The notes beneath the pieces were generated by a model. The model was not told the DNA's origin and did not search any database. It was given only the letters and a program-made list of their open reading frames with translations. A DNA stretch of 64,000 bases from assembly GCA_041392305.1 (NCBI GenBank), contig JAWKMJ010000002.1, positions 243,544 to 307,543 of the forward strand, given 5' to 3'. Origin of the DNA: JAGQYP01 sp041392305 (GTDB lineage: Bacteria; Bacteroidota; Bacteroidia; Flavobacteriales_D; Crocinitomicaceae). Position 1 is the first letter of the stretch, and each line of letters starts with the position of its first letter. Both the position numbers and the translations under genes were made by a program. Shown piece after piece: positions 52,055 through 61,697 of this stretch.

Positions 52055-54058
52055 TTATTTGATTACTTGAATTTGTTTCGCTTCAGAGATGGAACTACCT
52101 GTTGAAACAGTATAGAAATAGCTTCCATTTTCAAATTGATTCACATTTAATTTAATATTCGATTCTCCAGCTTTTATTGATGTCTGGTAAATAATTCTTC
52201 CAGTAGCATCTGTAATCTTTAGATCACCATTTTCAGGTAATTCAGAAAAAGAGATAGTAAGATCACTTACAGCTGGATTAGGATAAGCATTTAAATTCAG
52301 CATTGCTTGGTCAAATTCTTCTGTTGAAAGAAGACCATAAAACCAGTCATGGCTCATTGCAATAATTTGTTCTCCATTAGTTGCATTCTGTACCATCCCC
52401 ATATCGATACCAAAGTAAACAGATTTGTGAGAGGTCCATTGTCTGATAGCTCCTATTTTAGAGCCTCCAGAATAATTATAGATAGTAACACCTTGATTGG
52501 CCAGAACTAATTCATCCGGATACATATTACCTCCATGGATGTCTACAATCGTCATGGTAGGTGCAGTAGCAAAAACATTATCTGTTACAACTGGATTCAT
52601 TGTAGAGTTTGCGGTTGAACCATCGGCTGAATATCCAACACCCATGTATGTGTTAAGGTAATTTGAATTTACTGTAGATAGATAAGGGCTTCCTGCATCA
52701 AATGTAGACCAAGCAATATCCTGACCTGCCATGAAAATATTTCATTATCGTTGAAAGCAGACATTACAGTGACCATCTCATCATCGAAGCAAGGGAAAGT
52801 CCATCCTACATTGTAGTACACATTAATCAGACTTCCCAATTGGTTTAGACTTCCAGCAATTTTAAAGGTTGACGCAGGCATGATTCCATAAGTCGTATTT
52901 CCTGCACTGGCCAATCCATTTAAGAAGGTTGATTCTGATAAATCTGCTTCCGCCCCGTTAGTAACTACTAAATCTGTTATACCAGACATTACAGTGTATC
53001 TTGCAGTTTGATGAGGCATGGAAGGATCATCCAAAGACTCCAATTCAATTGTGTAAGTCGCTACGTATGGAGTGGAACCAGGATTAACATTAAGATTGAA
53101 ATTTAATAAACTAGATCCTGAAACGGTTGTGTCCACTGTTGTTGTATAAGTATTTGAACCTATTGCTATCTCAGAAGACCAGTCGTTGGGTTCATCAGTA
53201 GTCAATGTTAATCTGTACAGTTCACTTGATCCACCGTCATTCGTTATTCCCCCATTGAAACTGGATGTATTACCAGAATTTCCCCCATTAAATACATCAG
53301 AGAAATTGTTTAATTCCAATTTGCATCAAGAGATGACCCAGAGTTGATAATTTCATCTGTACTAATATTTTCCACCCAAGCAATGATATAAATCTCATTT
53401 TGATCCCAAGCTGCATCTTCCGTGTAAGTTAAATTATAGGTAACTGAACTTCCAGTCGCTGCAGGAGTATATGGCGATCCTTGCAAGGCATTTGCAATGA
53501 ATTTTCTGAAAACATTTGGGAATTCCGTTTCACCATTGTTTCCTGGAGGCGTTGCATAAGTTACCATTGCCTCAACCACCGCCGCTCTTAAAACGAAGTT
53601 TCCGGTTGGTGGCACCCCAGTAGTATGTACAACAACTTCTACATCATGCGTGCTTCCATTATCTGTGTCTGTCACTTTAACTTTAATAGGTGAACCTGGC
53701 GCTGCAGCGGCATCTACTTGAGCTTGAGTCAAGAGCAGGACCACCTGACCATTGATTTCCTAACATGATCATCGTAGAACGCCTGAAATTCCATAATTAC
53801 TAGTGTAAGTATTAATCTGACTAGCATTATGGGCGTTCATTGGATCTACTCCAGGCCATGACGTGTGGTAAGCAATATGATGGATGTTCCTTCATTATTA
53901 GCTCTAATGTTGGCTTCAAATATCGGGTTTTGTTGAGCACATGGGCCACAACTTGCCTGTGTAAAGTGTTCCAACATTACATATTTTTTCGATTGTGCAG
54001 AGAGGTGAGATGAGATTAGCAGTAATGAACCTGCTAAGAAAATGCTGATTCTTTTCAT
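52055..54058 (-). pseudogene. Secreted thioredoxin-like/Omp28-type protein with T9SS sorting domain, multiply frameshifted
   Basis: One gene is spread over four overlapping frames: 53846-54058, 53310-53744, 52669-53319 and 52055-52732. The N-terminus has a signal peptide and a thioredoxin-like motif (HFTQASCGPCAQQNP), as in Omp28-related proteins. The middle is beta-rich. The end is a type A T9SS sorting domain (YPNPAVSDLTISF ... GSYFYTV). Five single-base changes restore one frame: near 53886, 53777, 53731, 53316 and 52735 (four missing bases, one extra). The restored junctions read sensibly (IHHIAYHTSWPGVDPMNAHN; NWELNNFSDVFNG). Whether the lesions are real is unresolved. Confidence 0.8.
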
Positions 54059-54213
54059 GGTTTATAATTTTATATAACAACAAGTAAAGTACTGAAGTTA
54101 GAGAATTAATAAGGAATGACCTATTTTATTTCCTTCGATTGTGGGATTCCTAATTGTTATTAATGAAAGATATTGCTTAATTTCGCTAGTATGAGATCGA
54201 TGCTATTTCAAAT

Positions 54214-54909
54214 TTGATGACAGGAATTTTTCTGTCAGTTCATTATTTTTCTTTTTCTCAAGAGAATAGAGATACGATCTTACTCCAAAATGGAAAACAA
54301 TTCCCTTGCAATATTACAGATGTAGATGAAATTAGATGGGATTATTTCCAATTCAATAAAAAAAGGAAAGAAAAAATCGGGTTTATTGAGAATGATCGAA
54401 TCTATGAATACCAGAAGTATTCTGGGGAAAGATCTGTTCTCTACGTTTACGATACTTTGATTGGGAATCATTTTACTGTACCTGAAATGAAAAACTTTGT
54501 TTTTGGAGAATTAGACGCTCGCGAAAATTACAAAGATCATTATTGGTTAGCTGCAATGACATTCAGTTTATCCTATGGGGCTGTTTTGTTCGACACTTAT
54601 CTGACAAAAAAAAATGCAGATCAAATTAATGCCGACAATCCGGATAAAAATTTCAAACCAGGATTTTTTGGGTCGGAACCGTCATATTTTCCACTTTTTG
54701 TTCCTGTCGTACTTACTGCGGTTATTTCAATCCCTAGGTTTAAAATTAGAAGGAATCAAGTGGGAAGACTTCATTTGTATGCAGACCCGCATTTTAAATG
54801 GGGATATCACAGGATTTCAAGATCGAAGCGACTTTTTTGGCAGTTAGGTGGAGGTTTTGCCGGACTTGGGTTAGGCTATTTATCTTATTATTTATTCAAG
54901 AAGAACTAG
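54214..54909 (+). CDS. Hypothetical membrane protein
   Basis: The protein of about 231 residues is not recognised. A hydrophobic N-terminal segment (GIFLSVHYFSFSQ) looks like the end of a signal peptide. A beta-rich region follows (DTILLQNGKQFPCNITDVDEIRWDYF), then hydrophobic segments around FPLFVPVVLTAVISIP and LGGGFAGLGLGYLSYYLF. The listed start is TTG with ATG next to it. Adding one T to the run at 54213-54215 would extend the frame to ATG 54191 and give a full signal peptide (MRSMLFQILMTGIFLSVHYF), so the true start is probably 54191. The next gene starts one base after its stop. Confidence 0.65.
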   Translation: MMTGIFLSVHYFSFSQENRDTILLQNGKQFPCNITDVDEIRWDYFQFNKKRKEKIGFIENDRIYEYQKYSGERSVLYVYDTLIGNHFTVPEMKNFVFGELDARENYKDHYWLAAMTFSLSYGAVLFDTYLTKKNADQINADNPDKNFKPGFFGSEPSYFPLFVPVVLTAVISIPRFKIRRNQVGRLHLYADPHFKWGYHRISRSKRLFWQLGGGFAGLGLGYLSYYLFKKN

Positions 54910-54910
54910 G

Positions 54911-55738
54911 GTGATTCGTTGGATACAACATCTGGTTTTTTCAAATATAGTGATCTCGGTAGGTGCTGCGGCACTACTCTTTTTTGCCTTTCAACTAAAA
55001 GGGATGCCCAATGATCTGGTTTCTATTGGATTCATCTTTTTTTCCACTCTTTTCATGTATAATCTCCAGCGTATGCACAAGATGGGATATCAAAAGTTAA
55101 ATTTGGAAAATGCTCGGCACCGATGGATTAATTCCAATGAAAAAAGCATCAGGATATTGATTATATTCTCGGGTTTGACGGTAGGCTCACTTACCTTACT
55201 TTTTAGTTTCGATCGAATTTTTATGTTAGGCGGATTAGGAGTCATTTCCTTTTTATATTCTTATCAATCTAAATTAGGAAATCTGCGCAGCATTCCAGGG
55301 ACAAAGATTTTCTGGATCGCTTTTGTTTGGTCTGTTACCATTTTTGCCCTCACTTTGGATAATTTTCATCCAGACAAGGAAGACTGGCTTCTTTTGCTCT
55401 ACAACTTTATTTTTATTCTGGCGATTACGATTCCTTTTGATATTCGGGATATTGATTATGATGAAGAAGATTACAAAACAATTCCTCAATTGATAGGAGT
55501 GAAGGCTTCACGTATCTTATCTTTCGTGCTCATTGGAGTAGCCTTTGTGATTCTTTCCCTTTTACTTCAAAATTATTCCATTTTCTTATCCCTTATTTAC
55601 GGTATTTTTGCCCTATTATGCCTTTTTTCTACACCTAGCCGAAAAGAGCTCTATTACTCTGGTATCATGGATTTTACAATTTCCATTTCTGCCATATCAC
55701 TCTATATGTATCTTCATATTTCTTTTTTCCATTTTTAG
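54911..55738 (+). CDS. UbiA-superfamily-like membrane protein (GTG start)
   Basis: The 275-residue protein has about eight membrane segments. The second Asp-rich motif of UbiA prenyltransferases is seen (PFDIRDIDYDEEDYKTIPQLIG), but the first (N/DxxxD) is replaced by YNLQRMHKMGYQ, which lacks acidic residues. It may therefore be a divergent or non-catalytic member. It starts with GTG one base after the preceding stop; feoB begins 41 bases downstream and may share its mRNA. Confidence 0.7.
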   Translation: MIRWIQHLVFSNIVISVGAAALLFFAFQLKGMPNDLVSIGFIFFSTLFMYNLQRMHKMGYQKLNLENARHRWINSNEKSIRILIIFSGLTVGSLTLLFSFDRIFMLGGLGVISFLYSYQSKLGNLRSIPGTKIFWIAFVWSVTIFALTLDNFHPDKEDWLLLLYNFIFILAITIPFDIRDIDYDEEDYKTIPQLIGVKASRILSFVLIGVAFVILSLLLQNYSIFLSLIYGIFALLCLFSTPSRKELYYSGIMDFTISISAISLYMYLHISFFHF

Positions 55739-55779
55739 AACCGTACGATTAATTTTATTTTAGCCGATTCTTTAACCAA

Positions 55780-57771
55780 ATGAAACGAATTGCGCTCATA
55801 GGAAATCCCAATTGTGGGAAAACATCCATATTCAATCTACTTACTGGATTGAATCAAAAGGTGGGTAATTATCCTGGGGTGACAGTCGATAAGAAAACAG
55901 GGACTTACAAGTCAGATAAAGGAGAGAAATATCTTCTAATTGATTTACCTGGAACCTATAGTTTAAATCCAATTTCGGAAGATGAGGTAGTTGTCAATCG
56001 TTTTCTATTGGATCCAGAGAGTGATCTTTATCCGGATTATGCCATTTATGTTTGTGATGCTTCCAATTTAGAACGAAACCTTATTTTAGCCAGTCAAGTA
56101 GCTGATTTAGGGATTCCCATTCTATTCGTTTTGAATATGAGTGATCTTTTAGAAGAAAATGAAATTGGAAAAAGTGTGATGCGAATCCAACATTTGTTTT
56201 CAGATTCTGAAGTAGTGGTCATGAGTCTGCTGAAAGGAACAGGAGTGAAGGAATTAAAACTTGCAATTGAAAGAGAACACCTTCCAATTCAGGATTCCTT
56301 CTTTAAATCTGATGCAGAGCATTCGACTTATCGAACTTTTAGACTTCAAAAATCAAAAGATCGAGTAAATCCAGAATTGAATAAAAGAGAACTTGCAGAT
56401 TTAAATCATCGCTTAGCGAGAATCCGGGAAGTATTTAAAGATCGCAAGAAGATAGATCTAAGTTTTACTCATAAACTAGATGCTATTTTAACACACAAAG
56501 TTTTGGGTTATCTAGCCATGATGATCATTTTCTTTGTCATGTTTCAATCGGTATTTTGGTTGGCGTCTTACCCAATGGACTGGATTGATTCTGGTTTTGC
56601 ATGGTTGACAGAAAAAACTGCAGAAGCACTGCCTCCAGGATTTTTTAATGACTTTATTACAGGAGGAATTTTAGCTGGGATTGGGGGCGTGGTCATCTTC
56701 TTGCCTCAAATCATGATTTTATTTGGCTTTATTACCATTTTGGAAGATTCAGGATATATGTCCAGAGTTAGTTTCTTGATGGATTCTTTACTTACAAGAG
56801 TAGGTTTAGGTGGAAAATCAGTTGTTCCAATTGTTAGTGGTTTTGCTTGTGCCATTCCTGCTATCATGGCGGCTCGTAATATTGAAGACGAAAGAAAGAG
56901 ACTGATTACGATTTTTATCACCCCTTTTATGAGCTGTTCTGCTCGTTTGCCGGTATATGTTTTTCTAGTTGCCTTTATCGTTCCGGATGAGATTGTTGGT
57001 GGAGTATTTCACTTGCAAGGATTATTTATGTTTGGTTTGTATATGCTTGGTCTCTTCATAGCATTGATCATAGCTTTTGTTTTGCAGTTTTTGATTAAGA
57101 ATAGTTCAAATAACTTGTTTGTACTGGAAATGCCAATTTATAGAGTTCCTAGATGGCGAAATGCACTTGTTTCCATGTATTCGAAAGGAAAAACATTTGT
57201 ATTTGAAGCAGGGAAAATCATTTTAGCGATTTCTGTATTGTTATGGGTTCTCACAACTTATGGTCCCGCTGATCGCATGGATAGAATTGAGAAGGCTCAT
57301 GCAGCTCAACTGGAAATGAATCCAAATAATGAAGATTTAAAGAACTTAGTTCAGTCTGAAAAATTACAGTCCTCCTATGCAGGAATCATTGGAAAATTCA
57401 TTGAACCAGTAATTGAACCTTTGGGATTTGATTGGAAAATAGGGATTGCAGTAATTACCTCTTTTGCTGCTAGAGAAGTCTTCGTTGCAACAGTTTCAAC
57501 TATCTATGGAAATGGAGATGATGTGGAAAAAATAAGTGAATTGCAAAACCGACTTCAAACGGAAATCAATCCTAAAACTGGAAAAACGGTTTTAAATAAG
57601 GCAAATGCGGCTTCTTTGTTGGTGTTTTTTGTTTTTGCACTTCAATGTATGAGTACTATTGCGATTGTCAAAAGAGAAACAAATGGATGGAAATGGCCTA
57701 TGATTCAGTTAGGATTTATGACCATCTTTGCCTACTTCACAAGTTTTATTACTTATCAGTTACTTGCTTAG
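55780..57771 (+). CDS. feoB: Ferrous iron transport protein B
   Basis: Inner-membrane Fe(II) transporter with a cytoplasmic GTPase domain. The 663 residues show G1 GNPNCGKTS, the G2 area VDKKTGTY, G3 DLPGTYSL and G4 NMSDLL. Next come a GDI-like helical domain and the membrane part with the two inverted Gate motifs (FACAIPAIMAARN; SCSARLPVYVFLVAF and SFAAREVFVATVS). No FeoA or FeoC domain is fused. The stop overlaps the stop of an opposed feoA gene by 4 bases, whereas feoA is normally upstream in the same direction. Confidence 0.95.
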   Translation: MKRIALIGNPNCGKTSIFNLLTGLNQKVGNYPGVTVDKKTGTYKSDKGEKYLLIDLPGTYSLNPISEDEVVVNRFLLDPESDLYPDYAIYVCDASNLERNLILASQVADLGIPILFVLNMSDLLEENEIGKSVMRIQHLFSDSEVVVMSLLKGTGVKELKLAIEREHLPIQDSFFKSDAEHSTYRTFRLQKSKDRVNPELNKRELADLNHRLARIREVFKDRKKIDLSFTHKLDAILTHKVLGYLAMMIIFFVMFQSVFWLASYPMDWIDSGFAWLTEKTAEALPPGFFNDFITGGILAGIGGVVIFLPQIMILFGFITILEDSGYMSRVSFLMDSLLTRVGLGGKSVVPIVSGFACAIPAIMAARNIEDERKRLITIFITPFMSCSARLPVYVFLVAFIVPDEIVGGVFHLQGLFMFGLYMLGLFIALIIAFVLQFLIKNSSNNLFVLEMPIYRVPRWRNALVSMYSKGKTFVFEAGKIILAISVLLWVLTTYGPADRMDRIEKAHAAQLEMNPNNEDLKNLVQSEKLQSSYAGIIGKFIEPVIEPLGFDWKIGIAVITSFAAREVFVATVSTIYGNGDDVEKISELQNRLQTEINPKTGKTVLNKANAASLLVFFVFALQCMSTIAIVKRETNGWKWPMIQLGFMTIFAYFTSFITYQLLA

Positions 57772-58001
57772 GCTTCTTTTTTCTGGATCTCTATTTTTTC
57801 AACATCCTTTTTTGAAAGCGCTACAATATTCCCCTCAATTTCATATGAGATAGGTCCTTTCAAGATGGTTTCTTGAATCTTTCGGATTGATTTTCCTGGT
57901 AGAACACCAATTTCTATTAACCGAATTTGTTCTGTTTCTGATAATAGATCGAGTGAATCGATGAAGGCGGATTCGTTCTTTTTTAAAGCTGAAAGTTTCA
58001 T
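57768..58001 (-). CDS. feoA: FeoA family protein, opposed to feoB
   Basis: The 77-residue SH3-like cytoplasmic protein supports FeoB. FeoA pattern: AFIDSLD, RLIEIGVLPGKSIRKIQ, GPISYEIEGNIVALSKKDVEKIEI. It is convergent with feoB (overlap TTAG) and transcribed from its own -7 box 4 bases before the ATG. Similar domains occur at the C-terminus of DtxR-type regulators, but no DNA-binding part is here. Confidence 0.9.
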   Translation of the reverse strand: MKLSALKKNESAFIDSLDLLSETEQIRLIEIGVLPGKSIRKIQETILKGPISYEIEGNIVALSKKDVEKIEIQKKEA

Positions 58002-58005
58002 GTGT

Positions 58006-58013
58006 CAAATATA
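58006..58013 (-). promoter_or_regulatory. -7 box of feoA (TATATTTG)
   Basis: TAnnTTTG match ending 4 bases before the feoA ATG. It follows closely on the T-run of the sdh terminator, so the region does double duty. Confidence 0.45.
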
Positions 58014-58022
58014 GGAGGAAAC

Positions 58023-58050
58023 AAAAAAAGGCCACCATTTGGCGACCTTT
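58023..58050 (-). terminator. Terminator of the sdh operon
   Basis: Minus-strand stem GGTCGCC / GGTGGCC (two G-T wobbles) with loop AAAT and a seven-T run; 22 bases after the sdhB stop. The pairing is worse on the plus strand, so it belongs to sdh. Confidence 0.82.
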
Positions 58051-58071
58051 TTCTTTATCTGAAATTCAATG

Positions 58072-58824
58072 TTATTTTTCTGAAGAAAGAGAGGCTCTTA
58101 AATACTCTCGGTTCATTCTTGCGATATTGTCTAAAGAGATTTCTTTAGGACATTCGATTTCACAAGCTCCTGTATTGGAACAGTTACCGAATCCTTCTTC
58201 GTCCATTTTTTCAACCATGTTCAAAACACGCTCCTGTCTTTCTACTTTCCCTTGAGGCAATAAAGCCAATTGAGAAACTTTTGCAGAAACAAAAAGCATT
58301 GCTGAGGAGTTTTTACAAGTAGCTACACAAGCACCACATCCAATGCAAGTAGCAGCATCAAATGCTTTGTCAGCATCTGCCTTTGGAACTGGAAGTGAGT
58401 TCGCATCTTGTGTATTTCCTGAAGTATTTACAGAAACAAATCCTCCCGCCTGAATGATTCTATCGAATGCGGTTCTGTCTACCACAAGATCCTTAATTAC
58501 TGGAAAAGCTGCTGCTCTCCAAGGTTCAATTGTGATTGTGTCTCCATCTTTGAATCTTCTCATGTGTAACTGACAAGTAGTAACACCTCTATCAGGTCCG
58601 TGAGCTTCCCCATTGATAAACATGGAGCACATTCCGCAGATTCCCTCTCTACAGTCGTGATCAAAAGCTACAGGATCTTTGCCTTCCGCAACCAATTTCT
58701 CATTGACTTCATCCAGCATTTCTAAGAATGATTCGTCTGGAGATACGTTTTCCGCCGTATAATTTTCAAATCGACCGCTGTCTTTCGGTCCGTCTTGTCT
58801 CCAAATTCTTAAGTTTAATTTCAT
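58072..58824 (-). CDS. sdhB: Succinate dehydrogenase/fumarate reductase iron-sulfur subunit
   Basis: Carries electrons from the flavoprotein to quinone. The 250 residues have ligands for three clusters: [2Fe-2S] DCREGICGMCSMFINGE with a later TTCQ, [4Fe-4S] CIGCGACVATCKN, and [3Fe-4S] CSNTGACEIECPKEI. Last gene of sdhCAB, 23 bases after sdhA, with a terminator behind it. Confidence 0.96.
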   Translation of the reverse strand: MKLNLRIWRQDGPKDSGRFENYTAENVSPDESFLEMLDEVNEKLVAEGKDPVAFDHDCREGICGMCSMFINGEAHGPDRGVTTCQLHMRRFKDGDTITIEPWRAAAFPVIKDLVVDRTAFDRIIQAGGFVSVNTSGNTQDANSLPVPKADADKAFDAATCIGCGACVATCKNSSAMLFVSAKVSQLALLPQGKVERQERVLNMVEKMDEEGFGNCSNTGACEIECPKEISLDNIARMNREYLRASLSSEK

Positions 58825-58847
58825 AACTCTTAGATATTTTGGTCTTA

Positions 58848-60851
58848 CTACTTGTAAGATCTAGTTTTTAATTCAATGTTTTCGTACTTCAACTCTTCTT
58901 TGTGAAGTTTTGCTTCAGAAGGATCACCTGTATATTCCCAAGCCGATACAAAAGTAAAGTCTTTATCATTTCTCATTGCCTCACCTTCCTCTGTTTGAGA
59001 TTCCTCTCTAAAGTGCCCCCCACAAGATTCAGATCTTTCTAGAGCATCTTTACACATTAATTCTCCTAATTCCATGAAATCTGCTACTCTAAGTGCTTTT
59101 TCAAGTTCAGGATTCAATCCATCTGCCTTACCAGGGATTTTGACATCTGACCAGAATTCGTTTCTTAATTCTCGAATTTGAGAGATGGCTGTTTTTAATC
59201 CTTCAGCATTTCTTGCCATTCCACAGTATTCCCACATGATTTTCCCAAGTCTTCTGTGTAGACTATCTACTGATTTGGAACCTTGGATGGACATTAACTT
59301 GTTAATTCTGTCCTGAACTTCTTTTTCAGCTTCATCGAATTCTTTCGAATCTGTTGGAATTGCTCCCGTACGAATATCATCAGCTAAATAATCGCCAACT
59401 GTGTAAGGGATAACAAAATAACCATCCGCCAAACCTTGCATTAAAGCAGAAGCTCCTAATCTGTTTGCACCGTGATCGGAGAAATTAGCTTCTCCTAGCG
59501 CATAACATCCAGGAATTGTTGTCATCAAGTTATAATCTACCCAAATACCTCCCATAGTGTAGTGTACCGCTGGATAAATTTTCATTGGTGTCTCATACGG
59601 GTTGTCATCGGTAATTTTTTCATACATCTGGAACAAGTTACCATATTTGGCTTTTACAACTTCTTTACCAAGTTTTCTTACCAATTCCATATTGTTGGTA
59701 TCCTCACCATCCTGAATGGCTTTTTCTTTACCGTATCGTTCAATGGCTGAAGCAAAATCCAAGAATACCGCCTCACCAGTTTTATTAACACCAAAACCGG
59801 CATCACATCTTTCTTTAGCAGCTCTTGAAGCAACATCTCGAGGAACCAAGTTTCCAAATGCAGGATATCTTCTTTCCAAATAATAATCTCTGTCTTCAGA
59901 AGGAATATCTTTTGGTTTTTTAGCTCCAGATCGGATCGCTTCCACATCTTCCATTTTCTTAGGAACCCAAATACGACCATCGTTTCTTAAAGACTCAGAC
60001 ATCAAAGTCAATTTAGACTGATGCTCTGAAGTTCTAGGCAAACAGGTTGGGTGAATTTGAGTATAACAAGGATTTGCGAAATAAGCTCCCTTTTTATGAA
60101 TTTTCCATGCTGCTGAACCATTTGATCCCATGGCATTGGTAGATAAGTAAAATACATTTCCATATCCTCCTGAAGCAATTAAAACAGCATGGGCTGAATG
60201 TCTTTGAATTTCTCCAGTTACTAAGTTTCGGGCAATAATCCCTCTTGCTTTACCATCAACTACTACCAATTCCATCATTTCATGACGAGAAAGCATTTGT
60301 ATTTTTCCTTTACCAACTTGTCTTGATAAAGCAGAATATGCCCCAAGCAATAACTGTTGACCTGTTTGTCCTTTAGCATAAAAAGTTCTTTGAACCTGAA
60401 CCCCACCAAAAGATCTATTGTCAAGCAAACCACCGTATTCTCTTGCAAAAGGCACTCCTTGAGCAACACACTGGTCGATGATATTGGCAGAAACTTCTGC
60501 TAATCTGTATACATTCGCTTCTCTGGATCTATAATCTCCTCCTTTTACAGTATCGTAAAACAATCTGTAAATTGAGTCACCATCATTCTGGTAATTCTTA
60601 GCTGCGTTAATTCCCCCTTGAGCTGCAATCGAGTGCGCTCTTCTGGCAGAATCCTGAAAGCAGAAAGCCTTCACGCTGTATCCCATTTCAGCAAGGGAAG
60701 CAGCGGCAGCACCACCAGCCAAACCAGTTCCAACAACGATTACGTCAATTAATCTTTTGTTAGCTGGGTTAACCAGGCGAATATTGTTTTTGTGATTTGT
60801 CCATTTATCTTTTAAAGGACCTTCTGGTATTTTAGCATCTAGTTTTGTCAT
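58848..60851 (-). CDS. sdhA: Succinate dehydrogenase/fumarate reductase flavoprotein subunit
   Basis: Oxidises succinate to fumarate in the TCA cycle. The 667 residues include the FAD dinucleotide fold VVGTGLAGGAAAASLAE and the covalent-FAD His region RRAHSIAAQGGINAAKNY. Substrate-site motifs (QIHPTCLP; VHYTMGGIWVDYN) and the C-terminal FAD segment GCYALGEANFSDHGANRLGA are also present. The length and the two-His Gly-rich start fit the Bacteroidota/epsilon-proteobacterial type with a di-heme cytochrome b. It is 26 bases after sdhC. Confidence 0.97.
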   Translation of the reverse strand: MTKLDAKIPEGPLKDKWTNHKNNIRLVNPANKRLIDVIVVGTGLAGGAAAASLAEMGYSVKAFCFQDSARRAHSIAAQGGINAAKNYQNDGDSIYRLFYDTVKGGDYRSREANVYRLAEVSANIIDQCVAQGVPFAREYGGLLDNRSFGGVQVQRTFYAKGQTGQQLLLGAYSALSRQVGKGKIQMLSRHEMMELVVVDGKARGIIARNLVTGEIQRHSAHAVLIASGGYGNVFYLSTNAMGSNGSAAWKIHKKGAYFANPCYTQIHPTCLPRTSEHQSKLTLMSESLRNDGRIWVPKKMEDVEAIRSGAKKPKDIPSEDRDYYLERRYPAFGNLVPRDVASRAAKERCDAGFGVNKTGEAVFLDFASAIERYGKEKAIQDGEDTNNMELVRKLGKEVVKAKYGNLFQMYEKITDDNPYETPMKIYPAVHYTMGGIWVDYNLMTTIPGCYALGEANFSDHGANRLGASALMQGLADGYFVIPYTVGDYLADDIRTGAIPTDSKEFDEAEKEVQDRINKLMSIQGSKSVDSLHRRLGKIMWEYCGMARNAEGLKTAISQIRELRNEFWSDVKIPGKADGLNPELEKALRVADFMELGELMCKDALERSESCGGHFREESQTEEGEAMRNDKDFTFVSAWEYTGDPSEAKLHKEELKYENIELKTRSYK

Positions 60852-60877
60852 CTTTCCAAAATTTTTTCAGTTCACGA

Positions 60878-61612
60878 TTATTTGAGCATTGCTTTGAGTA
60901 GATCTTCGTTTACTTCCAGACCAAAATGAATCCAAATTGGGATGATCGCAAATAGAAGAGGTACGATAATCGCGAATGCAATACCTACTTTATGAATGAT
61001 GGGTGTATATTTTTTATGTCTCAATCCAACTGACTGGAAGGCACTTGAAAAACCATGAAGAAGGTGAAATGAAAGCGCCACCATTCCTAAAACATAAATA
61101 GCAATCCAGAGAAGTGCCAATTCTGAATATTTGAAGAAGTCAATTACTACAGCGTACAAATTATTGAATTCTTCACCTCGAACTTTGTATGTTGGCATAT
61201 CTCCGTAATGCATTTTCGCCCAGAAATTAACAAGATGAATTGATACAAAAGCAAAAATTAATAACCCCATGGGCATCATTGATCTAGAAAACCAACTAGA
61301 GTTTGCATTGGCATTTTCCACTTTGTACTTAACTGGGCGAGCTTTTTGGTTTTGCATGGTTAACAACACCCCGTCAACAGCGTGAAAGAGAATAGCGATT
61401 TTCACGATCCAAGCTACAATCTGAACCAGAGGATTTTCAGACATAAATTTTGCGTATTCATTGAAACCTTTGGCAGTTTCTGGTTTGAATTCAAACATTA
61501 GTGGAATGTTTCCAGCAAGGTGACCAATCAAGAACAAGATCAGAAAAAGTCCAGTAATCGACATCCAATATTTCTTTGCTAGAGATGATTTTAGTAAAGC
61601 AGAATTGCTCAT
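60878..61612 (-). CDS. sdhC: Succinate dehydrogenase cytochrome b subunit
   Basis: Single membrane anchor of a type B complex (no separate sdhD). The 244 residues have about five membrane helices, for example WMSITGLFLILFLIGHLAGN and VALSFHLLHGFSSAFQSVG. Several His in helices are suited to heme ligation (IGHLAGN, LFHAVDG, SIHLVNFW, FHLLHG). I start at ATG 61612 (MSNSALLKSSLAKKYW); a longer in-frame reading would overlap the promoter. First gene of the operon. Confidence 0.94.
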   Translation of the reverse strand: MSNSALLKSSLAKKYWMSITGLFLILFLIGHLAGNIPLMFEFKPETAKGFNEYAKFMSENPLVQIVAWIVKIAILFHAVDGVLLTMQNQKARPVKYKVENANANSSWFSRSMMPMGLLIFAFVSIHLVNFWAKMHYGDMPTYKVRGEEFNNLYAVVIDFFKYSELALLWIAIYVLGMVALSFHLLHGFSSAFQSVGLRHKKYTPIIHKVGIAFAIIVPLLFAIIPIWIHFGLEVNEDLLKAMLK

Positions 61613-61657
61613 AATTTGTAAGTTTTTAGAATGTAATTTACTCCTTAAAAAGTCAAA

Positions 61658-61688
61658 CAAATTTAACCTGTATTGCGACAAGTACAAA
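61658..61688 (-). promoter_or_regulatory. Consensus promoter of the sdh operon
   Basis: On the minus strand TTTG (61685-61688), 19-base spacer, TAAATTTG (61658-61665); an exact match to the Bacteroidota consensus. The leader is about 40 bases long. Confidence 0.72.
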
Positions 61689-61697
61689 CATCCTTTT

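Noticed and set aside
55740..55779. Operator like the suf/sdh palindrome before feoB
   Set aside because: The region has a loose TTATTTTAG but no second arm; it does not match.
60878..61687. Longer reading of sdhC starting at 61687
   Set aside because: It would place the start inside or upstream of the consensus promoter; homology begins at the ATG at 61612.
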